Of a stretch of DNA of 35,339 bases, positions 1-7,250 are shown one piece after another (position 1 is the stretch's first letter; each line of letters starts with the position of its first letter). This DNA comes from Deltaproteobacteria bacterium RIFOXYD12_FULL_55_16 (GTDB taxonomy: Bacteria; Desulfobacterota; Desulfobulbia; Desulfobulbales; Desulfurivibrionaceae). The notes under the pieces were generated by a model that ran no database searches, had not been told where the DNA came from, and was given only the letters and a program-made list of their open reading frames with translations. The DNA is taken from assembly GCA_001799255.1 (NCBI GenBank), contig MGTC01000046.1, forward strand, positions 1-35,339, in the 5' to 3' direction. The translations under genes were made by a program, and so were the position numbers.

Positions 1-1
1 C

Positions 2-628
2 GGCGGGGATACGGTGCAGGGCGGGGCTGAGAACATTATCTCGGTCACGGTGCTTGGGGAGATGGCCGAGGCGGAGTTGCTTACCCGCAAGGGTGCCAGG
101 CCAGGCGATGTGGTGCTGGTCAGCGGTTTTCTGGGCGAGGCAGCGGCCGGTCTGGCCTTGTGTCGCTTGGGGCTGGAGCATGATTTACTCTGGCAGCCCC
201 TGATCGCCGCGCATCTGGATCCGGTTCCCCAGGTGGCCTTGGGCAGGGTGCTGGCTGCCAGTGGCCTGGTTCATGCGCTGCAGGATCTTTCCGATGGCCT
301 GGCCACGGATCTGGCCCATATCTGTACGGAGAGCGGGGTCGGGGCAGTGGTGGCGGCGGAAAAAATTCCTCTTTCGCCCTTGCTGGCTCAGGCGGCCAAA
401 ACCTGTGCTCAGTCGGCCCTTGACTGGGCGCTTGCCGGAGGAGAGGATTACCAGTTGCTCTTTACCGCAGGCGAGCGGCAGGTGGATGCCCTGTGCACTC
501 TGGTCAGGGAAAAGTTCGGCAGGGAGCTCTTTGTGGTGGGGCATATTGTCGAAGGCCAAGGGGTTTTTCTTGAAGAGGCTGGCCAGCGTCGGGAGATCAG
601 CTATCGAGGCTATGAGCATTTCAGATAA
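2..628 (+). CDS. thiL: Thiamine-monophosphate kinase ThiL, 3' portion (5' end outside window)
   Basis: Frame is open from the window edge: GGDTVQGGAENIISVTVLGE, then ...RPGDVVLVSGFLGEAAAGL..., DLSDGLATDL, WALAGGEDYQLLFT. These are ThiL/AIR-synthase-like motifs. Stop TAA at 626-628. Confidence 0.9.
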   Translation, partial: GGDTVQGGAENIISVTVLGEMAEAELLTRKGARPGDVVLVSGFLGEAAAGLALCRLGLEHDLLWQPLIAAHLDPVPQVALGRVLAASGLVHALQDLSDGLATDLAHICTESGVGAVVAAEKIPLSPLLAQAAKTCAQSALDWALAGGEDYQLLFTAGERQVDALCTLVREKFGRELFVVGHIVEGQGVFLEEAGQRREISYRGYEHFR

Positions 629-1469
629 CTATCCAGAGGCGGCGCAGCTTCCGGCAGCATTCATGGTGAGGCTTATTATTGCCCCGGAGGATACAGGCAC
701 GGCCTGCGATCTGTTGGCGGCCAGGGCCGGGCTTGCCAAGAGTCGGGTAAAAGACGCCATGTGCAAGGGGGCGGTCTGGCTGACGGGTAAAAGGGGAGGG
801 CGAAAACGGCTGCGTAAGGCAACCGCGCGTTTGGCGGCAGGGGATGTGCTGGAATTGGCTTACGATGCGCGGCTCCTCGCGCTGAAGCCCCCTGTGGCCC
901 GGTGTCTGCATGATGCCGGCCAGTACAGCGTCTGGCTGAAACCAGCCGGCCTGCTGGCCCAGGGAACGGATTACGGCGATCATTGTTCGCTGGTCCGGCA
1001 AGTCGAGGTACATTTCCGGCTGAAGCGGCCTGTCCTGCCCGTGCACCGGCTCGACCGGGAGGCGGCTGGCCTGATGATCCTGGCCCACACCAAGGCGGCG
1101 GCCGCCAAACTCTCGCGGCTTTTGCAGGATAATGCCATTGACAAGCAGTATCGGATAACCGTGCTGGGGCATCTCCGCCCGGAACAGGGAGTGATCGAGC
1201 TGCCGCTGGACAATAAGCCCGCCATTACCCAATATACCCTTGTCAACTATGAACAGGCCAGTGACACCTCTGTGGCCGAAGTCACCATTCAGACCGGACG
1301 TCTGCATCAGATCCGTCGCCACTTTGCCATGCTCGGGCATCCTGTTCTCGGCGACCCTAAATACGGGGTCGGGAACAAAAACAGCACCGGCATGGAGCTT
1401 GTCGCCTGGCGGCTCGCTTTTCGCTGTCCCTTTACCGGTAAAAAGGTACAACTCAGTCTTGACGAGTAG
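612..1469 (+). CDS. RluA-family pseudouridine synthase
   Basis: In-frame ATG at 612, inside ORF 261..1469, overlaps the thiL 3' end by 17 bp. VHRLDREAAGLMILAHTKAAAAKLSRLL carries the catalytic HRLD motif. S4-like N-terminus (RAGLAKSRVKDAMCKGAVWLTGK) and TGRLHQIRRHFAMLGHPVLGDPKYG. Confidence 0.88.
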   Translation: MSISDNYPEAAQLPAAFMVRLIIAPEDTGTACDLLAARAGLAKSRVKDAMCKGAVWLTGKRGGRKRLRKATARLAAGDVLELAYDARLLALKPPVARCLHDAGQYSVWLKPAGLLAQGTDYGDHCSLVRQVEVHFRLKRPVLPVHRLDREAAGLMILAHTKAAAAKLSRLLQDNAIDKQYRITVLGHLRPEQGVIELPLDNKPAITQYTLVNYEQASDTSVAEVTIQTGRLHQIRRHFAMLGHPVLGDPKYGVGNKNSTGMELVAWRLAFRCPFTGKKVQLSLDE

Positions 1470-1479
1470 ACGAGTGGTT

Positions 1480-1515
1480 GTGTCGGGTTTCGCTTTGCTC
1501 TATCCGACCTACGCC
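1480..1515. repeat. REP-like palindromic element, copy 1 (GTCGGGTTTCGCTTTGCTCTATCCGACCTACG)
   Basis: Same ~30-nt core as copies at ~4926, ~5043, ~5116 and ~6974. TCGGGT/ACCCGA-type inverted arms. Lies between the convergent rluA-like and mtgA-like genes. Confidence 0.8.
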
Positions 1516-1529
1516 TACGCCTCAATAAT

Positions 1530-2237
1530 TCAGAGCGACTTGAGCAGGCCAATGCCGCCCATTTGTTGCATCTGTTGCTGGATATGCCCGGCTCGTTGAT
1601 TGATGTATCCGGAAGGCCTGGCGGCGTTTGAGCGCAGGGGACTGGGCAGGGTTGCGGCCAGGATGGCGGCCTCCCTGCTGGTCAGCCGGGAGGCCGGTTT
1701 GCGGAAGTAGGCCCGGCTTGCCGCCTCGACCCCGAAGAGGCCGGGGCCGAATTCCGCTATATTGAGATAGACTTCAAGAATGCGGCGTTTGGGCCAGAGT
1801 CCTTCGAGCAACAGGGTAAAATAAACCTCCATCCCCTTGCGGAGAAAGCTTCTGCCCGGCCAGAGAAAGAGATTCTTGGCAACCTGCTGGGAGATGGTGC
1901 TTGCCCCGTGTACCCGTTTCCGGCGCTGGTTGTGTTCCCAGGCCTTTTCGATGGCCTCAAAATCAAAGCCCTGGTGATGTAAAAATTTCTGGTCTTCGGA
2001 GGCGATTACCGCCAGGGGCGCGTAAGGGGAGATTTTTTTCAGCTCGACCCAGCGGTAGCGAAAACGATAATCCTTGTCTTTCTGCCACAGGGAGGCGACC
2101 TGCTGCTGGAGCATCAGAGAGCTGAAAGGCAGCGGTACCCAACGGAAGATAAGGGTGATCGCCATGCTTCCCGCGATAGCGAAGATAGACCAGCGAAAGA
2201 CCAGACGGCCAAACGAACGAAGACGGGTTTCCTTCAA
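1530..2237 (-). CDS. mtgA: Monofunctional biosynthetic peptidoglycan transglycosylase (GT51)
   Basis: Minus-strand ORF with IASEDQKFLHHQGFDFEAIEKA, GASTISQQVAKNLFLWPGRSFLRKGMEVYFTLLLEGLWPKRRILEVYLNIAEFGPGLFGVEAASRAYF, the classic GT51 motifs. Start codon is TTG overlapping the upstream stop. Confidence 0.93.
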   Translation of the reverse strand: MKETRLRSFGRLVFRWSIFAIAGSMAITLIFRWVPLPFSSLMLQQQVASLWQKDKDYRFRYRWVELKKISPYAPLAVIASEDQKFLHHQGFDFEAIEKAWEHNQRRKRVHGASTISQQVAKNLFLWPGRSFLRKGMEVYFTLLLEGLWPKRRILEVYLNIAEFGPGLFGVEAASRAYFRKPASRLTSREAAILAATLPSPLRSNAARPSGYINQRAGHIQQQMQQMGGIGLLKSL

Positions 2238-4858
2238 CCTTCAACCTTTAACCTTTCTTCTTGCTGAGGAGGTGCCGTGATATTGCTGATAATATTCTCT
2301 TTGGTTTTGGCAAAACCGCTTATCAGGGCCATGATCACTGTTGCCAGGTAAGGAATAGACTGGACCAGCAGGACCAGAATCCAGATCAGCAGATCCGTAG
2401 TCTCTGACCCCTGGGACACCACGACGCATACAGCCGAAAGCCAGAGGGCAATCATGATCAGAGACTCTTCCCTGGCTGATTGCAAGGCCTGCAGCAGGGC
2501 GTGGCTTTTAGCCCGTTTAGGGGTTCTGAAAAACGGCTTGTCCCTGGTGAAAAAACCAAGGATGATCGCTTGCGAAATAGTGTGGGATAAAGAAAGGCCC
2601 GCCAGGGCCGAAGCCAGGGTCTGCCCGGCCGTGGCCTCGACTCTGGTTCGATAGAGGTAAATCATCTTGCCCATCTTGAAAACAAAGAGAGCGAGAGGCA
2701 TGACCGAGAGGATCACCAGGGGTGGATCAACCTTGAGCGGAAAATAAATCATGCCAAGGGACCAGCCCAGGGCGGCCACGGTGAAGAACATGTTCAGACT
2801 GTCCGCCAGCCAGGGTATCCAGCCGGCGACAAAATGATATCTCTGGCCCCTGGTGAGCTCGGTTTGTTTGCCAAAAAACAGGGCTGTGGCATGACGGCGC
2901 AGAATCTGCACGGCCCCGTAAGCCCAGCGAAAACGCTGTTTCTTGAAATCAAGAAAGGTGTCTGGCATCAGACCCCGGCCATAGGTTTTGGGAAGATAGG
3001 TGGCTTCATAGCCGCGGGCAAAGATCTTCAGCCCCAGTTCCGCATCCTCGGTGATGCACCACTCAGCCCAGCCGCCGACCTCTTCCAGCACGGATTTGCG
3101 AACCATGGTCATGGTGCCGTGCTGGATGATGGCGTTGCGTTCATTGCGGGTCAGCATTCCGATATAGAAAAATCCCTTGTATTCCGCGTAACACATGGCC
3201 TTGAACAGGTTTTCCCCGTCGTCCCGATAATCCTGAGGCGCCTGGGCAATGGCCAGGGAGGGGGTGGCAAATTGAGGGGCCATGTCTCTGAGCCAGTCCG
3301 GGGTGACCATGTAATCACTGTCAATAACCGCCAGCAGTTCGGCCTCAGGCGCGGTGTTTTTTAGGGCGAAGTTCAGCGCTCCAGCCTTGAACCCGGCCAG
3401 GGGGGAGACATGAAAGAAACGAAACTTTGGCCCCAGCTTCTGGCAGTGGGCTTCCACCGGTTGCCAAACCTTCGGATCCAAGGTGTTGTTGTCGATAACC
3501 AGCACTTCGTAGCGGGGGTAATCCAGCTGGGCCAGAGCGTTCAGGGTTTCGATCAGCATATCGGGTGGTTCGTTGTAGGCCGGCACATGGATGGAGACCA
3601 TGGGCAGCTGGTCATTTTCCAGGTGCTGGTGGGCAAACGGTCGTCGCCATCTGGAAAGCCAGGTTGCTTCCGCCCATTCATGGGCTTCGGCCAGCAGCAC
3701 CACCACGACGCCGATCATCCCGATTACCATGAGAATACCGATGATGATGGTAGTTGGGTTCAGGTACTGCCTGGTATAGGTGTAGACGATCCACACCGCC
3801 CCGGTGGCGGCGCCGAAGGCAATGGTGGCCAGAAAGCTGCGGCCGCGGGTGCGCAGGGTCTTGCTGTCAATCAGCAGGAAGGCGAAGGTGATGATGGCGA
3901 TTATTGCCGAGATCCCCGCCAGCAGGCGCCATTCCGGAATCCTGACAATGGGCTCGGTAAAGGGGAATTTTGGCAGACGGTTGACATCGTACACCCCCCA
4001 GTAGGCGCCAACCGAGCCCTCACTTCCTTGTTTCCAGGGCTGGTCAAAGGCTTCCATTATATAGTAGGTGTATTTTTCCTGTGCGGCCTTGGCCAGAAAA
4101 CGGCGGAGAAAGATGGCCTGGTTGGCCGGAGAGGCCTCTGCCAGTTGACGGGTTCTGCCGTTGCTGGGCCAGCCTACCTCGCCGATTATCACCTGCTTGA
4201 GCGGGAATCTTTGCCGCAGCATATTCATGTGCTTGACAATGTAGTCAATGGCCTGGGCCATTTCCACGCCTTCCCAATAGGGCAGCATATGGGTGGCGAT
4301 AAAGTCCACATGGTCGCTGAGTTCAGGATACTTCATCCAGATATGCCAGGGTTCGGCAGTGCTTATCGGGATTCCGATCACCTCACGCTGGATCCGGTCG
4401 ATATAGGAGATGAGCTGTTCTGGAGTCAGGTCGCCCCGCAGAAGCGACTCATTGCCGACTATGATCCGGACTATATTTTTGGGATGCGCGTGAATGACCT
4501 TGACCGCGGTCTCGATTTCCAGATCGTTTCTTTCCAGATCGCTGCTCAGCCAGGCACCGAGGGTTACGTTGAGCCCGTGTTTTGCGGCCAGTCTGGGGAT
4601 CTCAGCCAGGGAGCCTTCCAGGGTATAGGTTCTGACCGCGTGGGTTTTTGAGGCCAGCAGAGCAAGATCCGCCTCGATCTCTGCCTCGCTGGGCAGGATA
4701 TGATCTATGGCGCTTTGCTCAGCGCGGAAGGGTGAAAAAGAAAAACCCTGAATGCGGCTGGGCCAGCGGGGTTCCTGACCAGGCTGGTTGACAGAAGCCC
4801 AGATGCTGCTGGAAATAACCGCAATCGCAATGGCAATAAGGAGGTTGGCCCTGGTCAT
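2234..4858 (-). CDS. Membrane glycan synthase: N-terminal GH17-like domain fused to a family 2 glycosyltransferase (NdvB-like beta-glucan synthase)
   Basis: ORF 2234..4966; likely start ATG (cat at 4856-4858, MTRANLLIAIAIAVISSS). GH17-like VRIIVGNESLLRGDLT and VIIGEVGWPSNGRTR. GT2 region VSIHVPAYNEPPDML, LAVIDSDYMVTPDWL, EDAELGLKIFARGYEATYL and KQRFRWAYGAVQIL (QxxRW). Several TM segments. Confidence 0.88.
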   Translation of the reverse strand: MTRANLLIAIAIAVISSSIWASVNQPGQEPRWPSRIQGFSFSPFRAEQSAIDHILPSEAEIEADLALLASKTHAVRTYTLEGSLAEIPRLAAKHGLNVTLGAWLSSDLERNDLEIETAVKVIHAHPKNIVRIIVGNESLLRGDLTPEQLISYIDRIQREVIGIPISTAEPWHIWMKYPELSDHVDFIATHMLPYWEGVEMAQAIDYIVKHMNMLRQRFPLKQVIIGEVGWPSNGRTRQLAEASPANQAIFLRRFLAKAAQEKYTYYIMEAFDQPWKQGSEGSVGAYWGVYDVNRLPKFPFTEPIVRIPEWRLLAGISAIIAIITFAFLLIDSKTLRTRGRSFLATIAFGAATGAVWIVYTYTRQYLNPTTIIIGILMVIGMIGVVVVLLAEAHEWAEATWLSRWRRPFAHQHLENDQLPMVSIHVPAYNEPPDMLIETLNALAQLDYPRYEVLVIDNNTLDPKVWQPVEAHCQKLGPKFRFFHVSPLAGFKAGALNFALKNTAPEAELLAVIDSDYMVTPDWLRDMAPQFATPSLAIAQAPQDYRDDGENLFKAMCYAEYKGFFYIGMLTRNERNAIIQHGTMTMVRKSVLEEVGGWAEWCITEDAELGLKIFARGYEATYLPKTYGRGLMPDTFLDFKKQRFRWAYGAVQILRRHATALFFGKQTELTRGQRYHFVAGWIPWLADSLNMFFTVAALGWSLGMIYFPLKVDPPLVILSVMPLALFVFKMGKMIYLYRTRVEATAGQTLASALAGLSLSHTISQAIILGFFTRDKPFFRTPKRAKSHALLQALQSAREESLIMIALWLSAVCVVVSQGSETTDLLIWILVLLVQSIPYLATVIMALISGFAKTKENIISNITAPPQQEERLKVEG

Positions 4859-4925
4859 GTAGTTCTCGTGAAAGAGTTTGATGGGTCTGTGGTATGAGGC
4901 CGATAACAGGTAAGCGAGCGGAGGT

Positions 4926-4957
4926 GTAGGTCGGATAGAGCAAAGCGAAACCCGACA
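4926..4957. repeat. REP-like palindromic element, copy 2
   Basis: GTAGGTCGGATAGAGCAAAGCGAAACCCGACA; same core as the other copies. Confidence 0.8.
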
Positions 4958-5042
4958 CCACACCACCCGATCTACGACTATTATCGCTTAGGTATATACG
5001 ACTGAATAGCATCACTTGTCAATTTGCTTTTCATGGTCAGTT

Positions 5043-5075
5043 GTGTCGGGTTTCGCTTTGCTCTACCCGACCTAC
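5043..5075. repeat. REP-like palindromic element, copy 3 (opposite orientation)
   Basis: GTGTCGGGTTTCGCTTTGCTCTACCCGACCTAC is the reverse complement of copies 2, 4 and 5. Confidence 0.8.
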
Positions 5076-5115
5076 CAGTTATTAGTAGCCAGAAGTCAGT
5101 CAGTTCTGTAGTTCC

Positions 5116-5147
5116 GTAGGTCGGGTAGAGCAAAGCGAAACCCGACA
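5116..5147. repeat. REP-like palindromic element, copy 4
   Basis: GTAGGTCGGGTAGAGCAAAGCGAAACCCGACA. Confidence 0.8.
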
Positions 5148-5155
5148 AATCATCA

Positions 5156-5222
5156 CCCGACAATGTCCACTATCTACCCCCTCGCCCCCTGGGAGAGGGT
5201 GGCCGAAGGCCGGGTGAGGGCT
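5156..5222. repeat. ~67-bp direct repeat flanking hipBA, left copy
   Basis: CCCGACAATGTCCACTATCTACCCCCTCGCCCCCTGGGAGAGGGTGGCCGAAGGCCGGGTGAGGGCT. By eye 64/67 identical to 6853-6919. Contains a GGCC-GAA-GGCC hairpin core and CCCTC/GAGGG arms. Confidence 0.88.
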
Positions 5223-5350
5223 GCCGTAGCCATACGGCTTCAATTAAATTTACAATGTTGATTTGCATGGTGTCCATAAAGCTTGCTTTTTTGTTTTTTA
5301 TATGGCACATATACATTATCAAAATAATATTTGTACCAAATAGGAAACAA

Positions 5351-5611
5351 ATGGACGCCATCGGTAAAAAAATACAGGAAAGGCGCAAAGATCTGCGGTG
5401 GACCCAGGAGAAGTTGTCAAAAGTTAGCGGGGTTTCGCGCACCAAGATATCTCAGTTGGAACGGGGAAGGTTGAGCGAACTCGGGTTTACAAAGCTGCTC
5501 CGGATATTGACCTCGCTCGGTCTGACCTTCCAGGTTGTCCGACAGGATCCAACGCCCCGGCTGGATGAGTTGCAAAAACGGAAGTTCAGAGAGGACAGCG
5601 ATGAGTGGTAA
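5351..5611 (+). CDS. hipB: HipB-like XRE-family antitoxin
   Basis: MDAIGKKIQERRKDLRWTQEKLSKVSGVSRTKISQLERGRLSELGFTKLLRILTSLGL is a helix-turn-helix XRE domain. ATG at 5351 inside ORF 5255..5611. Overlaps the downstream hipA start. Confidence 0.85.
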   Translation: MDAIGKKIQERRKDLRWTQEKLSKVSGVSRTKISQLERGRLSELGFTKLLRILTSLGLTFQVVRQDPTPRLDELQKRKFREDSDEW

Positions 5612-6914
5612 CCGGTTATTGGTTAGCGTGGGGGGGCATTTAGCCGGGCAGCTTGTCCGTGGAGGCAATCCTGCCTCTTCTGCCTCTGCCGATTTTACCT
5701 ATATATACGACAGCCATGTTGCCGCCGATATGGCCGTATCCCTTATCATGCCGGTTGATCAAGCTGTTTATGCCAATTCGCATAACACTCATATCCATTC
5801 GGTTTTTGAAATGAATCTTCCCGAAGGGCGGCTACGGGAAGAGCTGCGGCTGAAATTTTCCAAAGCATTTTCAGTGTATGACGATTTAACCCTGTTGGGG
5901 CTGGTTGGGGGCACAACCATAGGACGGTTGAGGTATGCCAGAGAAGAAAACTCGGCAGCCCTCGCTCAATCCCCACCTCCTTGTAACCTTACTGAAATCA
6001 TGACTTATAACGGCACGGAAAATTTGCTCTCTTACCTCATGGATCGTTATGCCATGTATTCCGGAGTCGCGGGGGTGCAACCGAAAGTGCTGGTTCAGGA
6101 TAAAGGGAGCAGCAAGTTATCAATTGATGCGCAAAAACGGCTTTCAGCAAAGGACTCAACGCACATCGTTAAAGCTTGGGATGATGATTTTCCCGGTCTG
6201 GCGGCGAATGAATTTTTTTGTATGCAGGCGGCGGAAAAATCAGGGCTTGTTACTCCAACAATTCAGCTTGCCGATAACGGAAAATTCCTTGCCGTTGAAA
6301 GATTTGACTTGAATAAGGAAACGGGAGAATATTGTGGCTTTGAAGATTTTTGTGCTTTAAGTGACTTCCCCTCAGCAAAAAAATATGCTGGCTCATACGA
6401 GCGATTAGCAAAAGGGCTTTCGGTTTTTCTTGAAGGCGAGGCCTTGCTTAGCGCCAGGCGTAAGTTTTTCAAGATGATAGTGCTTAACTGTATGGTCCGT
6501 AACGGGGATGCTCATCTGAAAAATTTCGGAATTCTCTATGATTCTCCGGCCATTGAACATCGAACCCTGGCTCCTGTTTTTGATATTGTGACTACGACCG
6601 TTTATATCCCGACAGATTCCACAGCCTTAACCATGAACGGGACAAAACGATGGCCTGACGGAAAAATGCTGGCTGAATTTGGCGCACATCGTTGTCATTT
6701 GTCACCTAAAGAAACCAGCCAGATCACGGAACAAGTCGCGGACGCGATTAATGACACCGGGCGTCCCTTACGAGAATATGCTGAGGCCCACCCTGAATTT
6801 CAACAAACAGGCATGCAAATGTTGAATGTATGGGAACAGGGGATAAACCAAACCCGACAATGTCCACTATCTATCCCCTCACCCCCCGGGAGAGGGTGGC
6901 CGAAGGCCGGGTGA
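5601..6914 (+). CDS. hipA: HipA-like serine/threonine kinase toxin
   Basis: ATG at 5601 within ORF 5535..6914. MSGVAGVQPKVLVQ, THIVKAWDDDFPGLAANEFFCMQAAEKSGL, FLAVERFD, NCMVRNGDAHLKNFGILY, APVFDIVTT are HipA kinase motifs. Confidence 0.9.
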   Translation: MSGNRLLVSVGGHLAGQLVRGGNPASSASADFTYIYDSHVAADMAVSLIMPVDQAVYANSHNTHIHSVFEMNLPEGRLREELRLKFSKAFSVYDDLTLLGLVGGTTIGRLRYAREENSAALAQSPPPCNLTEIMTYNGTENLLSYLMDRYAMYSGVAGVQPKVLVQDKGSSKLSIDAQKRLSAKDSTHIVKAWDDDFPGLAANEFFCMQAAEKSGLVTPTIQLADNGKFLAVERFDLNKETGEYCGFEDFCALSDFPSAKKYAGSYERLAKGLSVFLEGEALLSARRKFFKMIVLNCMVRNGDAHLKNFGILYDSPAIEHRTLAPVFDIVTTTVYIPTDSTALTMNGTKRWPDGKMLAEFGAHRCHLSPKETSQITEQVADAINDTGRPLREYAEAHPEFQQTGMQMLNVWEQGINQTRQCPLSIPSPPGRGWPKAG

Positions 6915-6919
6915 GGGCT
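6853..6919. repeat. ~67-bp direct repeat flanking hipBA, right copy (overlaps hipA 3' end)
   Basis: CCCGACAATGTCCACTATCTATCCCCTCACCCCCCGGGAGAGGGTGGCCGAAGGCCGGGTGAGGGCT. The hipA stop TGA (6912-6914) lies inside the repeat. Confidence 0.88.
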
Positions 6920-6927
6920 ACCATCCC

Positions 6928-7044
6928 CCGACAAATCACCACCCTATCCCCCCCTTACCAACAAATGTCAGCCCGTAGGTCGGGTAGAGCAAAGCGAAAT
7001 CCGACAAATCACTACCTTAGCCCCCTCTCACCAACAAATGTCAG
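6928..7044. repeat. Pair of ~43-bp direct repeats (6928-6971 and 7001-7044) enclosing REP-like copy 5 (~6974-7006)
   Basis: CCGACAAATCACCACCCTATCCCCCCTTACCAACAAATGTCAG versus CCGACAAATCACTACCTTAGCCCCCTCTCACCAACAAATGTCAG. Between and overlapping them: GTAGGTCGGGTAGAGCAAAGCGAAATCCGACA. Confidence 0.75.
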
Positions 7045-7129
7045 ATAAATGTGAGATCCTGCCCTTATTAACGCACTGAAAATTTACAAAAAAAATCGTA
7101 ACGCTAATCAAAAAAAAACATAAAAACGG

Positions 7130-7157
7130 TTGACATCATCTGGTGATAATTGATAGT
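7130..7157 (+). promoter_or_regulatory. Candidate sigma-70-type promoter for the TPS operon
   Basis: TTGACA at 7130-7135, then GATAGT at 7152-7157 (16-bp spacer), in an A-rich intergenic region ~95 bp upstream of the tpsB start. Motif match only. Confidence 0.35.
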
Positions 7158-7250
7158 CTCTTGCAACTACTGTGTAGTACTGTGTGGTAGGTGTCATTTT
7201 ATTAACAAAACCGCGGTGTCGTGCGGGAGAATCGAGGGTCGAGCCAGCCT

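Noticed and set aside
621-1451. 276-aa minus-strand ORF
   Set aside because: Antisense to the RluA-family pseudouridine synthase gene.
3410-4651. 413-aa plus-strand ORF
   Set aside because: Antisense to the GH17-GT2 glycan synthase, whose motifs are unambiguous.
5156-6919. hipBA as a classical transposon or insertion sequence
   Set aside because: Flanks are direct, not terminal inverted, repeats; no transposase or recombinase is encoded between them. Only a repeat-bounded cassette can be supported.
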